Assembly: GCF_000743525.1 (NCBI RefSeq)
Contig: NZ_JQGK01000015.1
Coordinates: 30,422 to 94,421 of the forward strand
DNA length: 64,000 nucleotides
Reading direction: 5' to 3'
DNA from: Sulfurospirillum sp. SCADC
GTDB taxonomy: Bacteria; Campylobacterota; Campylobacteria; Campylobacterales; Sulfurospirillaceae
Below are positions 25,603 through 33,743 of the stretch, piece after piece. The position numbers were made by a program, and so were the translations under genes. The first letter of the stretch is position 1; every line of letters begins with the position of its first letter. The notes beneath the pieces are model-generated. The model was not told where the DNA came from, did not search any database, and saw nothing but the letters and a program-made list of their open reading frames with translations.

Positions 25603-26145
25603 ATGTTTTGGCAAATCAGTAAAGAGTTTGATTTTTGTTATGGGCACCGTGTTTGGTCGCAGCAGCTGGACAGTGAATTTTCACTCACAGGCTGTTTGGC
25701 GTGTCGTCACTTGCACGGGCATCAGGGCAAAGTCATCGTCTATCTTCAAAGCTCACAGCTCAAAGATGGCATGGTGACAGACTTTCATCATCTCAACTGG
25801 TTTAAACTTTTTTTAGACACGACGTTGGATCATAAATTTATCATCGATATTCACGATCCGCTTTTTGAGACTTTACTTCCGCATTTTGCTGACAAAAAAG
25901 AGCTCATCGAAAACGAAGCAGGGTATAAAATCCCCAATCTTAACCGTGTCAAAGACGAGCCAAGCCATATTCTTGAGATGTACGATGGCTATATCATCGT
26001 TGATTTTGTGCCCACGAGTGAAAATATCTCGACATGGTTACTTGAGATCATTGCGAAAAAGATGAGCCGTTTGGGTGTTGAAGTGTCACATGTGGAGTTT
26101 TTAGAAACACCGAAGAGTAGAAGTATCGTTTATAACCAAAAGTAG
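25603..26145 (+). CDS. queD: 6-carboxy-5,6,7,8-tetrahydropterin synthase
   Basis: QueD (180 residues) makes CPH4 from 7,8-dihydroneopterin triphosphate, the step before QueE. Seen: FDFCYGHRVW (zinc His), LACRHLHGHQGKV with two more zinc His and the catalytic Cys, and LDHKFII. AAGG lies seven bases before ATG 25603. It is split from queE and queC by the R-M pair, although all three act in the same pathway. Confidence 0.93.
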   Translation: MFWQISKEFDFCYGHRVWSQQLDSEFSLTGCLACRHLHGHQGKVIVYLQSSQLKDGMVTDFHHLNWFKLFLDTTLDHKFIIDIHDPLFETLLPHFADKKELIENEAGYKIPNLNRVKDEPSHILEMYDGYIIVDFVPTSENISTWLLEIIAKKMSRLGVEVSHVEFLETPKSRSIVYNQK

Positions 26146-26161
26146 GGAAATCCCTACTTTT
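26138..26161. terminator. Bidirectional terminator overlapping the queD stop
   Basis: AAAAGTAGGG / CCCTACTTTT (10-bp stem, 4-base loop) includes the queD stop codon and serves the convergent dUTPase gene on the other strand. Confidence 0.8.
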
Positions 26162-26165
26162 ACAA

Positions 26166-26864
26166 TTACGCCTTAGGATAGGCTTTTTCGAGCTTTTTGT
26201 AAAGTGCATCCACCGTTGGAGCTGCTTCACCTTGTAAAAAGGAGAGCATCACTTCGTTGTCCTCTTTGCCATTCCACACTTTGATGTAGTGACCCTCTTT
26301 GTAGCCATGATCTTGTCTGAACTGGTTCAAAACGTTCTTCGCCACATAGAATTTGTACAGCACTTTGAGGTTGATGCCACACTTGCGAGAGAGGGTAAAA
26401 TACTCACGAAGCAGACCATCAAACAGATCGATCTCAAAGCCTGTGGTATCGTGAATGATGCTCTCAATATCGTTAATGAGCTCCATCGGATCAGCCGATC
26501 CGTTTGAAAGAGGCTCTTTGGTAAAGGCTTCAAACCCTTGAACATCCAACACATCCAAGACAAGTTTTTCAAGATCGCCTCTGTTGTTCGTTTTATAATC
26601 TTCCAAAAGCAGACTCATAATAAAATGCCAAATATCTACGATCTCAACCGTGACATTGTCCCAGTCGGTCGGTTTATTGATGCTTTTCCAATGTTTCCAA
26701 CTAAAGCTATCGATGAGCTCTGCACACTCCATATAAATGCAACGTTTCCAGTTAATCATGCGATTGTTTTTGGTGTACCCATTTTCCCAGCCGATGCCAT
26801 TGGTTTCATCGTTCAGCTTTTGCTGAAGGGAGAACATTTGGGTTAAATAATCTTTGCTTGTCAT
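26166..26864 (-). CDS. dut: Dimeric dUTP diphosphatase (MazG-type)
   Basis: All-alpha dUTPase of 232 residues, of the dimeric type used by Campylobacter in place of the trimeric enzyme. It hydrolyses dUTP to dUMP to keep uracil out of DNA. Metal-binding motifs are visible as ECAELIDSFSWKHWK and VEIVDIWHFIMS. AAGGA precedes the ATG. It appears to be a single-gene unit facing queD. Confidence 0.88.
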   Translation of the reverse strand: MTSKDYLTQMFSLQQKLNDETNGIGWENGYTKNNRMINWKRCIYMECAELIDSFSWKHWKSINKPTDWDNVTVEIVDIWHFIMSLLLEDYKTNNRGDLEKLVLDVLDVQGFEAFTKEPLSNGSADPMELINDIESIIHDTTGFEIDLFDGLLREYFTLSRKCGINLKVLYKFYVAKNVLNQFRQDHGYKEGHYIKVWNGKEDNEVMLSFLQGEAAPTVDALYKKLEKAYPKA

Positions 26865-26886
26865 ACTATTTCCTTCTCTTAAAACG

Positions 26887-27660
26887 CTAGATTATACTTT
26901 GTTGCTCCATAAATGTCAAAATGGATTCGCTCCCTCTGCGGTATCCAAGCTCAAAACAACGCATTATTTCACCAAAAGTAAACAATCCAAAAGAGGAGAG
27001 CTCGGGATCAGTAATATAAAGATCGCTTTTGGCAATTTGTGACTGGGAAGAGGCGATAAACAGAAGAAAAAGAGCACGTTTGATGACAGAAGTGAGATTG
27101 TGTTTGTGCGTTACATGTAAAGGGTGAAGATTCACGCTCACCACAGGGTAGGGAAACTCTAGCAATGGGGAGATGGGAAGATTGTCCATAAAGCCTCCAT
27201 CAATGAGCAGGTAATTTTCATACACAATGGGGCGAAAAATGGGAATGAGCGCGGAACTTGCAATGGCAAGTTTAACCGTATCGCCCTCGCTAAAACGCAC
27301 AATCTCACCACTCAGCAGATCGACACAGGTGATAAACGTGGGAATTTTCATCGCCTCTAAGCGTGAAATGGGGGCAATGTCTCGCAAAATCGCCGCTTTT
27401 TCGTTAATGCGTAAGACCCCTTTATTGAAGTAATTAAACCCAAAAGCTTTTTGAAACGCTTTGCTTTGAAAGATGCGCACCATATCAAATGCACTCACCC
27501 CTGAGCCCACACCCGTGGCGATCACCGCACCAATGCTGGTTCCTGAAATCGCACCGATTTCAACCCCGTTTTTTTCCATCGCTGCAATGACGCCTAGATG
27601 AAATGCCCCTCTGGCCGCCCCACCGGAGAGCGCCAAAGATATTTTCAATGTCCTAGCCAT
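26887..27660 (-). CDS. Patatin-like phospholipase, RssA type
   Basis: Patatin-family lipid hydrolase of 257 residues. It has the oxyanion loop SGGAARGAF, the nucleophile Ser in GTSIGAV and the catalytic Asp in DGGFMDNLP. It is probably cytosolic and membrane-associated. It overlaps the upstream phosphoesterase gene by 16 bases. A palindrome copy (27110-27121) is read as Leu-His-Val-Thr. Its substrate is unknown; the phoH2 context suggests a role in envelope lipid turnover. Confidence 0.87.
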   Translation of the reverse strand: MARTLKISLALSGGAARGAFHLGVIAAMEKNGVEIGAISGTSIGAVIATGVGSGVSAFDMVRIFQSKAFQKAFGFNYFNKGVLRINEKAAILRDIAPISRLEAMKIPTFITCVDLLSGEIVRFSEGDTVKLAIASSALIPIFRPIVYENYLLIDGGFMDNLPISPLLEFPYPVVSVNLHPLHVTHKHNLTSVIKRALFLLFIASSQSQIAKSDLYITDPELSSFGLFTFGEIMRCFELGYRRGSESILTFMEQQSII

Positions 27661-28418
27661 CGTATAATCCTAAATTCACCCTCTAAGGTTTCCACAATCG
27701 CCGTACACGACTCGACCCAATCCCCACAATTCAGGTACTTGATGCCATCAATTTCCCGTATCTCTGCTTTGTGAATATGCCCGCAAATGACCCCATCAAA
27801 GTGGTGACGCTTGGCATGTTCGCTCAAAATCGATTCAAAATCGGTCACAAATGAAACCGAGCTTTTCACGTGATCTTTGACGTATTTAGAGAGTGACCAG
27901 TGGCTTTGGTAGCGCAGTGTTTTACGCCACCAGTTGAGGATTTGGTTGATATTGAGCAAAAGGTCGTACCCCATGTCTCCCAAAACAGCGAGCCACCGTT
28001 TGGTCATCGTCACCGAGTCGAAAAAGTCACCGTGCGTGATGTAGAAACGTTCATGGTTCAAACTCACGTACTCACATTCATCGACCACGATCAGCGAATC
28101 GCCCAATCCCAGAGGCAAAAACGAGCGTAAAAAGTCATCGTGGTTGCCTGTGATGTAAAAGACATTGGTGCCTTTTCGAGCTTTTCTGAGCACTTTTTGG
28201 ATCACATCCGAGTGCGACTGTGCCCATTTAAGCTTGCGTTTCATCGCCCAACCATCGATCACATCCCCAACGAGATAGAGATTTTCACACTGCGTTCTTC
28301 GTAAAAACTCCAAAAGTTCATGCGCTTGTGAAAAACGTGTGCCCAAGTGAAGATCAGAGATAAAAATCGAACGAAAAGCCACCACATCGTCTTCATGAGC
28401 AAACGAATATTTCGTCAT
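27645..28418 (-). CDS. LpxH-like metallophosphoesterase
   Basis: Calcineurin-like phosphoesterase of 257 residues with all five metal-binding motifs: FISDLHLG, GDVIDGW, GNHDDF, THGDFFD and CGHIHKAE. The pattern matches the UDP-2,3-diacylglucosamine hydrolase (LpxH) superfamily of lipid A synthesis, in its longer LpxH2-like form. It overlaps phoH2 by 4 bases (ATGA) and the patatin gene by 16. The lipid A role is likely but not certain. Confidence 0.8.
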   Translation of the reverse strand: MTKYSFAHEDDVVAFRSIFISDLHLGTRFSQAHELLEFLRRTQCENLYLVGDVIDGWAMKRKLKWAQSHSDVIQKVLRKARKGTNVFYITGNHDDFLRSFLPLGLGDSLIVVDECEYVSLNHERFYITHGDFFDSVTMTKRWLAVLGDMGYDLLLNINQILNWWRKTLRYQSHWSLSKYVKDHVKSSVSFVTDFESILSEHAKRHHFDGVICGHIHKAEIREIDGIKYLNCGDWVESCTAIVETLEGEFRIIRWLGH

Positions 28419-29812
28419 TTGTGTTTGTCGCCATCCCCAAAAATTTCATCGGCAAAGTGCGAAAACTTACCGCGTACCGATTTGTCTAATTCAATCGCAA
28501 AGAGCGAGATGTGCGTCTGCTCTTTTTTGGTCTGTTTTAAAAGCGAGGTCAAACCGTTGTTAAAGCGGTTAAGGTACATGTTATCGATCTGGCGGTTGGA
28601 ACCAATCACGATCGCTTTACAGTTGTTATCCAGACGCGATAAAATCAGCTGGGTCGTATTATTCGAGCTGTTTTGCCACTCATCTAAAATCACGATGGCA
28701 TTACTCAGTGTTCGACCGCGTGCCTCACCTGGCCAGAGCTTTTCAATGTTGTATTTGGTGATGAGCTCTTGCACTTTTTTCTCGATTGCAACTTGAGGTT
28801 CTTGCGAATTATCACGTTTTTTGATGCGCTTTTTAGCGATAAATTCAAGCGTATCATACAGCGCCATATTGTAGATTCTAAACTTCTCATCATTCCCTGA
28901 AAGGTAACCGACATCCGCACCTTTATCGACGCTTTCGATGGAGTTACGCACATACACGATCTTTTCGTAACTGCCTTTGGTCACCAAACGCATCGCCGCA
29001 ACAAACGCCATCAAGGTTTTGCCGCTACCTGCGCGTGCATCGATGACGTGAATGTCGTACATGTTGGAAAGTAGCGCTTTCATAAAGAATTTTTGCTTAA
29101 GATTGATCGGTTTAATTTCCAAACCTCTAAAATCAAGCTCTTCGTTGAGCATATGAATGATCCCACCCGGAGAGATAATCGCATGATCCGAATTGCCATC
29201 ACTGCTCACAAACTCGTAGCAGTAGTTGCCACTTTTATACTCAGGATCATACTCCTGAATCAGCTTTTTATCGAGCGTGTTAAACAATGCCGAATCGACA
29301 GGAAGTTGCTTGACAAACTGAAACTCAGGCACGTCACTCCTGTCTTCACGCAACGACTCCACGGTGACATTGTAAAAAAGTCCAAACATACGCGCATAGA
29401 CATCTAACGAGAGAAAAATCACTTTGTAATCAGGGTAGTACTCCTGCGCACCCGAAGCGACTTCGAGGATGCGTTTATCATTGGATTCGTTGATAAATTG
29501 TGAGTCAATATCAGAGGTATAAATCGTCTTGGAGAAAAGATGAATAGCCGTGTTCTCTTCATAGCGCATCTTAACAACACGGTAAGGCTCCCCACTGTCC
29601 ACTTCAACCACCGTACACGAAGCCAGCATTCTTGCAAAACTTCTGGCTTGGTAGCCAAGTTCTGTGAAGTTCTTTTTAAAATCTTCCAGCTCAATGAGCA
29701 CCGTTTCTGGGATCACAATGATGTTGTTGCCACCATCACACAACTCTTTGATAAAATTGGTATTGTGCAGGATAATGTTGGTATCGAGCACATAAACTTT
29801 GTTGACTGACAT
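28415..29812 (-). CDS. phoH: PhoH2: PIN domain fused to PhoH ATPase
   Basis: Protein of 465 residues. The N-terminal PIN nuclease domain starts YVLDTNIILHN and includes PETVLIELEDF and NDKRILEVA. The C-terminal PhoH ATPase has Walker A ARAGSGKT, YVRNSIESVDKGADVGYLSG and Walker B AIVILDEWQN. PhoH2 proteins of other bacteria act as RNA helicase-nucleases. It heads a three-gene operon and has a Pho-box-like promoter. AAGGGAG precedes the ATG. Confidence 0.9.
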   Translation of the reverse strand: MSVNKVYVLDTNIILHNTNFIKELCDGGNNIIVIPETVLIELEDFKKNFTELGYQARSFARMLASCTVVEVDSGEPYRVVKMRYEENTAIHLFSKTIYTSDIDSQFINESNDKRILEVASGAQEYYPDYKVIFLSLDVYARMFGLFYNVTVESLREDRSDVPEFQFVKQLPVDSALFNTLDKKLIQEYDPEYKSGNYCYEFVSSDGNSDHAIISPGGIIHMLNEELDFRGLEIKPINLKQKFFMKALLSNMYDIHVIDARAGSGKTLMAFVAAMRLVTKGSYEKIVYVRNSIESVDKGADVGYLSGNDEKFRIYNMALYDTLEFIAKKRIKKRDNSQEPQVAIEKKVQELITKYNIEKLWPGEARGRTLSNAIVILDEWQNSSNNTTQLILSRLDNNCKAIVIGSNRQIDNMYLNRFNNGLTSLLKQTKKEQTHISLFAIELDKSVRGKFSHFADEIFGDGDKHK

Positions 29813-29833
29813 CTGACTCCCTTTCGTACACTA

Positions 29834-29865
29834 ATTCTATGCAAACATTATATCAACTTGGTAAC
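29834..29865 (-). promoter_or_regulatory. phoH2 promoter with weaker Pho box
   Basis: On the minus strand: GTTACCAAGTTGATAT, then 10 bases, then TAGAAT. The first half and centre match pstS, while the second half-site is degenerate. A TATAAT overlapping the box could be the real -10 box instead. Confidence 0.45.
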
Positions 29866-29896
29866 AAAAGGGGTGTGTTTTTATTGAACATTCTCT

Positions 29897-29908
29897 TTTA
29901 CATGTAAG
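29897..29908. repeat. TTTACATGTAAG palindrome in divergent gap
   Basis: An intact 10-base core between phoH2 and the divergent AraC-type pseudogene. Confidence 0.8.
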
Positions 29909-29964
29909 GTGTTCATACTCCATTTTATGAGTGGTTTTGGTTGCTTTTTCAGTATACTTTTGCC

Positions 29965-30849
29965 ATGGAAACACTTGAAGCCTTTTACAAACGCATCGCT
30001 CATCCCTTGCCCACAAATGTTGAAAATGGGCTGGGGCATTTTAATGTCTTCACAAGACAAGTGTGCATTGACATCCCTTACAGTCGCAAAAACTACTTCA
30101 AAATCACCCTTCTAAAGGGCAAACATAAAGTGCATTACGCCGATAAAACCGTGTAGAGTGAGCACTGTGCACTGATGTTTTCAGACCCACTGGTGCCGTA
30201 CAGTTGGGAATCATTGGACGGTAAAAAGTGCGGTTACTTTTGCATTTTTACCGAAGCGTTTTTCCATCATTACGGCGTGCCCAGAGAGTATCCTCTCTAT
30301 AAACCCGATCACCCCAAACTCTTTTTACTGAGTGAAGAAACGGAAAAAGAGGTTGAAACGCTTTTTGAGAAGATGCTCGCAGAAAGGGACTCCAACTACG
30401 CATACAAAGACGATCTTTTGCGCAACTGGACAATGGAGCTCATTCACATCGCCCTCAAAATGCAACCTGCTACTATCATTCCTGAGGCACAAAGCGATAA
30501 AAAACGCAAAATCGATTCGCTTTTTAACGAACTCTTGGAGCGCCAGTTTCCGATCACCTCACCTTATGAACGACTGACGCTTAAAAATCCGAGCGATTTT
30601 GCCAGACTGTTGAACATTCACCCCAACCATCTCAACCGAACGCTCAAAGAAGTCAGCGAGAAAACAACCACGGAGCGCATTTCGGGGCGTATTTTGGAAG
30701 AAGCGAAGATTTTACTCAAGCACTCTTCATGGAGCATCAGCGACATCGCCTTCGCCTTAGGCTACGAAGAATCGGCGCATTTCATCCATTTTTTCAAAAA
30801 AAAGCTTCATCAAACACCGCAAAATTATCGGCAAACCCAAAATATTTGA
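29965..30849 (+). pseudogene. AraC-family regulator interrupted by one amber codon
   Basis: The frame from ATG 29965 to 30849 encodes an AraC-type regulator: an N-terminal cupin-like sensor domain, then two helix-turn-helix motifs (SDFARLLNIHPNHLNRTLKE and WSISDIAFALGYEESAHFIHFFKKKLHQTP). One in-frame TAG at 30154-30156 splits it after residue 63 (YADKTV stop SEHCALMF). No frameshift is needed to join the halves, so the gene is either newly inactivated, read through, or hit by a sequencing error. It lies directly before an MFS transporter gene it may have controlled. Confidence 0.85.
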
Positions 30850-30937
30850 TTTGCGCAATGATTTGCGTGAATGTGGTATGAAAGAAATTTTCCTTATCGT
30901 GTATGATTTCACTACATTTCAGGAATAAGGAACGAAA

Positions 30938-32110
30938 ATGATCTCACAAAAACAGATCTACGTGATGTCAGCGGTTGCTGGCATTAATGTCGCTACGATT
31001 TACTACAATCAACCCATTTTAAACATCATCGCCCAAGATTTACATGTAAGCACACTTGCGGTAGGAAATCTACCCACTTTTTCGCAGATTGGCTATGGAT
31101 TGGGACTCTTTTTTGTAAGCCCATTGGGCGATAAGATGGACCGAAAAAAGCTTCTTTTACTCTCCCATCTCTGCTTGGGGCTTTCGCTTTTAGGGCTTGC
31201 GTTGGTTGAAAATATCTACGCACTCTACGCGCTGAGCCTTCTTGTTGGTCTCTTTGCCGTCTCAGCGCAAATCGTCATTCCCATGGCAGCGGCGATGAGT
31301 GGCAAAGACAAAGGCAGGGTCGTTGGTTCCATCTTTAGCGGTCTGCTCACAGGCATTTTGCTTGCGCGAACGCTTAGTGGGTATATCACCGATTGGTTTG
31401 GGAACTGGCATGGGATTTTTGCGCTTTCGGCTCTGCTTGTGTTTGGCTGTATGGCGATGATTGCCAAAACGCTTCCAAACATTGCGTCCCATTTTTCCAA
31501 AAGCTACGCTTCATTGCTCTACTCCTCTTTGTATCAGCTCAAACGCTTTTCACTTTTACGTGCTAATGCGCTGTTGATTACCGTTTTATTTGGTGTTTTT
31601 TGCTCTTTTTGGACAACGCTGACCTTTAAACTTTCCATGGCACCGTTTTATTTTGAGAGCGACATCATCGGTCTGTTTGGTGTGCTTGCCGTTGCAGGCG
31701 CACTGCTTGCTCCCTACATTGGGAAAATCGCCGATAAGATCAACCCGACGTTTACAAAAATGCTCTCGGTCGGCATGATCGTTCTTAGCATTCTTCTGAT
31801 GAAATGGTTTGATACAAGCCTTGCGGCGTTTATCGTAGCAACCCTGCTGCTAGACATCGGCTTTCAAGCCGTGCAGATCAATAACTTGGCACAAATTTAC
31901 ACGCTGGATGAGAGTGCCCACAGTCGCATCAACACCGCGTATATGAGCTCGATGTTTCTAGGCGGTGCGCTTGGAACATTTGTGGGGGTTTATTGTTGGG
32001 AGCATGGTGGTTGGGAACTGGTGACGTTGCAACTCTTGGGCTTAAGCGTTCTCTCTTTAACCATCATTATCTACGCTACTGTCTCTACAAAGGTTAAAGA
32101 AGCGGTGTAA
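30938..32110 (+). CDS. MFS transporter, 12 helices
   Basis: Major facilitator protein of 390 residues of the drug or sugar efflux type (DHA1-like). It starts with SAVAGINVATIYYNQPIL and carries the MFS loop GDKMDRKKLLLLSH between helices 2 and 3. The substrate is not predictable. A palindrome copy (31039-31050) is read as Leu-His-Val-Ser. The broken AraC gene upstream is its likely regulator. Confidence 0.87.
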   Translation: MISQKQIYVMSAVAGINVATIYYNQPILNIIAQDLHVSTLAVGNLPTFSQIGYGLGLFFVSPLGDKMDRKKLLLLSHLCLGLSLLGLALVENIYALYALSLLVGLFAVSAQIVIPMAAAMSGKDKGRVVGSIFSGLLTGILLARTLSGYITDWFGNWHGIFALSALLVFGCMAMIAKTLPNIASHFSKSYASLLYSSLYQLKRFSLLRANALLITVLFGVFCSFWTTLTFKLSMAPFYFESDIIGLFGVLAVAGALLAPYIGKIADKINPTFTKMLSVGMIVLSILLMKWFDTSLAAFIVATLLLDIGFQAVQINNLAQIYTLDESAHSRINTAYMSSMFLGGALGTFVGVYCWEHGGWELVTLQLLGLSVLSLTIIIYATVSTKVKEAV

Positions 32111-32130
32111 TTTCGTTTACATGTAAAGCC

Positions 32131-32162
32131 ACCAAAGATCCGTCGCTAAGCTGATCTTTGGT
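32131..32162. terminator. Hairpin between the two MFS genes
   Basis: Perfect 10-bp stem ACCAAAGATC / GATCTTTGGT with a 12-base loop; one palindrome copy (32116-32127) precedes it. Without a T-run, it may be a partial terminator. Confidence 0.5.
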
Positions 32163-32215
32163 ATGATTCTATCTTTGTAACACTCATTACACTTTACACA
32201 TTTAGGAATACGTTA

Positions 32216-33709
32216 ATGCCATATTCTTATGAAAAACGATGGATTGGTCTTGGTGCACTGTGCGTTGCCATGTCCATCATTACACTGGACAATACCGTCC
32301 TTGATGTCGCCCTCCCCTCCATTTCCAACGATTTATCGGCGAGCATGAGTGAACTTCAATGGATTGTCGATATTTATATCCTCTTTTTCGCCTCTATTTT
32401 AATTACCATTGGCGCCCTGAGCGATCAGTTTGGGCGAAAGAGGTTTCTTAAAATTGGTATTGTGCTCTTTAGTCTTGCCTCGTTGGGCGCAGGTCTTTCA
32501 ACTTCAACTACAGAGCTGATCCTCTTTCGTAGCCTGAGCGGTTTTGGCGCGGCGTTTATGATGCCTTCCACGCTCTCCATCATCACGCATATGTTTACAG
32601 ACCCCGATGAACGCATGAAAGCGATTGGACTTTGGTCGATGATCTTTGGGCTCAGCCAAGGCTTGGGACCGTTAATTGGCGGTTTTCTCATCGAATACAC
32701 CTCATGGCACTGGGTCTTTTTTATCAACCTGCCCATTGGGTTGATCGCCTTTGTCTATGCGTCGTGGATACTCCCCGAATCGCACAACAAAAGCGCTAAA
32801 GCCGATCTTATCGGTATGGTGCTCTGTGTGATCTTTTTATTTGCGCTCACGTATGGCATTATCGAAGCAGGGGTCAAAAGTTGGAGTGATGAGGCGGTTC
32901 AAATCAGCCTTGCGATAGGATTGAGCGTTTGTGCGCTTTTTATCCTCTGGGAGAGACGCTGTTCGTATGCGATGATTCCTTTTGAGCTTTTTGAAAAACG
33001 CACCTTTACGATTCCCTCTTTGGCAATCGCGCTCATTGTCTTTGGGATGGTTGGCTCGATGTTTTTCTTCTCCCAACTCTTCCAAACCGTAGAAGGGTAC
33101 AGCGCCTTGGAAGCGGGTTTCTTACTGATGCCTATGACACTGGGTGTTGCGATAGGCTCTAAGGTTTCGCCCAACATCGTCAAAGCGTATGGCATACCTT
33201 TTAGCATTGGTGGAGGCATGATGGTCTCTGCACTGGGAGTGGTAATTTTTGTCTTTACGATTGATGTGCACATGCCACTTTGGGCGATTCTTGTGGGATT
33301 TTTAGTTCAGGGGTTGGGTATGGGATTTGCCATGCCGCCTTCGACGGATTCAATTATGGGCTCCATTCCCAAAGCCAAAGCAGGTGTGGGAAGTGCCTTG
33401 AACGATACCACCATTGAGCTTTCCGCCGCGATGAGCATTGCGATCTTAGGCAGTTATGTCAACCGCATTTATCTTTTACATGTCAAAGAGATCGAGGCAG
33501 ATCCCACGCTTTCAAAAGCGCTTCAAACCTCCATCCAAACCGCCCATCAGGCGATAGCGTCACTTCCCAATGTTGCGGTGCATGAACCTTTGTTGAACCT
33601 TGTGAATCAAGCCTTTATCAATGGTATGTATCACACAATGATTTTGGGGTGTGTTTTCTCCGTGCTGAGTGGCATTTTAACCCTGTGGCTCTTACCCAAA
33701 AACGCGTAA
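32216..33709 (+). CDS. MFS multidrug transporter, DHA2 (14-helix) type
   Basis: Major facilitator of 497 residues related to EmrB, QacA and Smv proteins. It has LDNTVLDVALPSI in helix 1 (a DHA2 hallmark), LSDQFGRKRFLKIGI in the helix 2-3 loop and GLGPLIGGFLIEYTSWHWVFFINLPIG in helix 5. It expels cationic or lipophilic drugs by proton antiport. AGGA lies before ATG 32216. A one-mismatch palindrome lies near 33474. Confidence 0.9.
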   Translation: MPYSYEKRWIGLGALCVAMSIITLDNTVLDVALPSISNDLSASMSELQWIVDIYILFFASILITIGALSDQFGRKRFLKIGIVLFSLASLGAGLSTSTTELILFRSLSGFGAAFMMPSTLSIITHMFTDPDERMKAIGLWSMIFGLSQGLGPLIGGFLIEYTSWHWVFFINLPIGLIAFVYASWILPESHNKSAKADLIGMVLCVIFLFALTYGIIEAGVKSWSDEAVQISLAIGLSVCALFILWERRCSYAMIPFELFEKRTFTIPSLAIALIVFGMVGSMFFFSQLFQTVEGYSALEAGFLLMPMTLGVAIGSKVSPNIVKAYGIPFSIGGGMMVSALGVVIFVFTIDVHMPLWAILVGFLVQGLGMGFAMPPSTDSIMGSIPKAKAGVGSALNDTTIELSAAMSIAILGSYVNRIYLLHVKEIEADPTLSKALQTSIQTAHQAIASLPNVAVHEPLLNLVNQAFINGMYHTMILGCVFSVLSGILTLWLLPKNA

Positions 33710-33726
33710 GAGCCAATACTTTTTGC

Positions 33727-33738
33727 TTTACATGTAAA
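33727..33738. repeat. TTTACATGTAAA palindrome between convergent genes
   Basis: A perfect copy in the 34-base gap between the MFS and RND outer membrane protein stop codons. Confidence 0.88.
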
Positions 33739-33743
33739 AAAGA

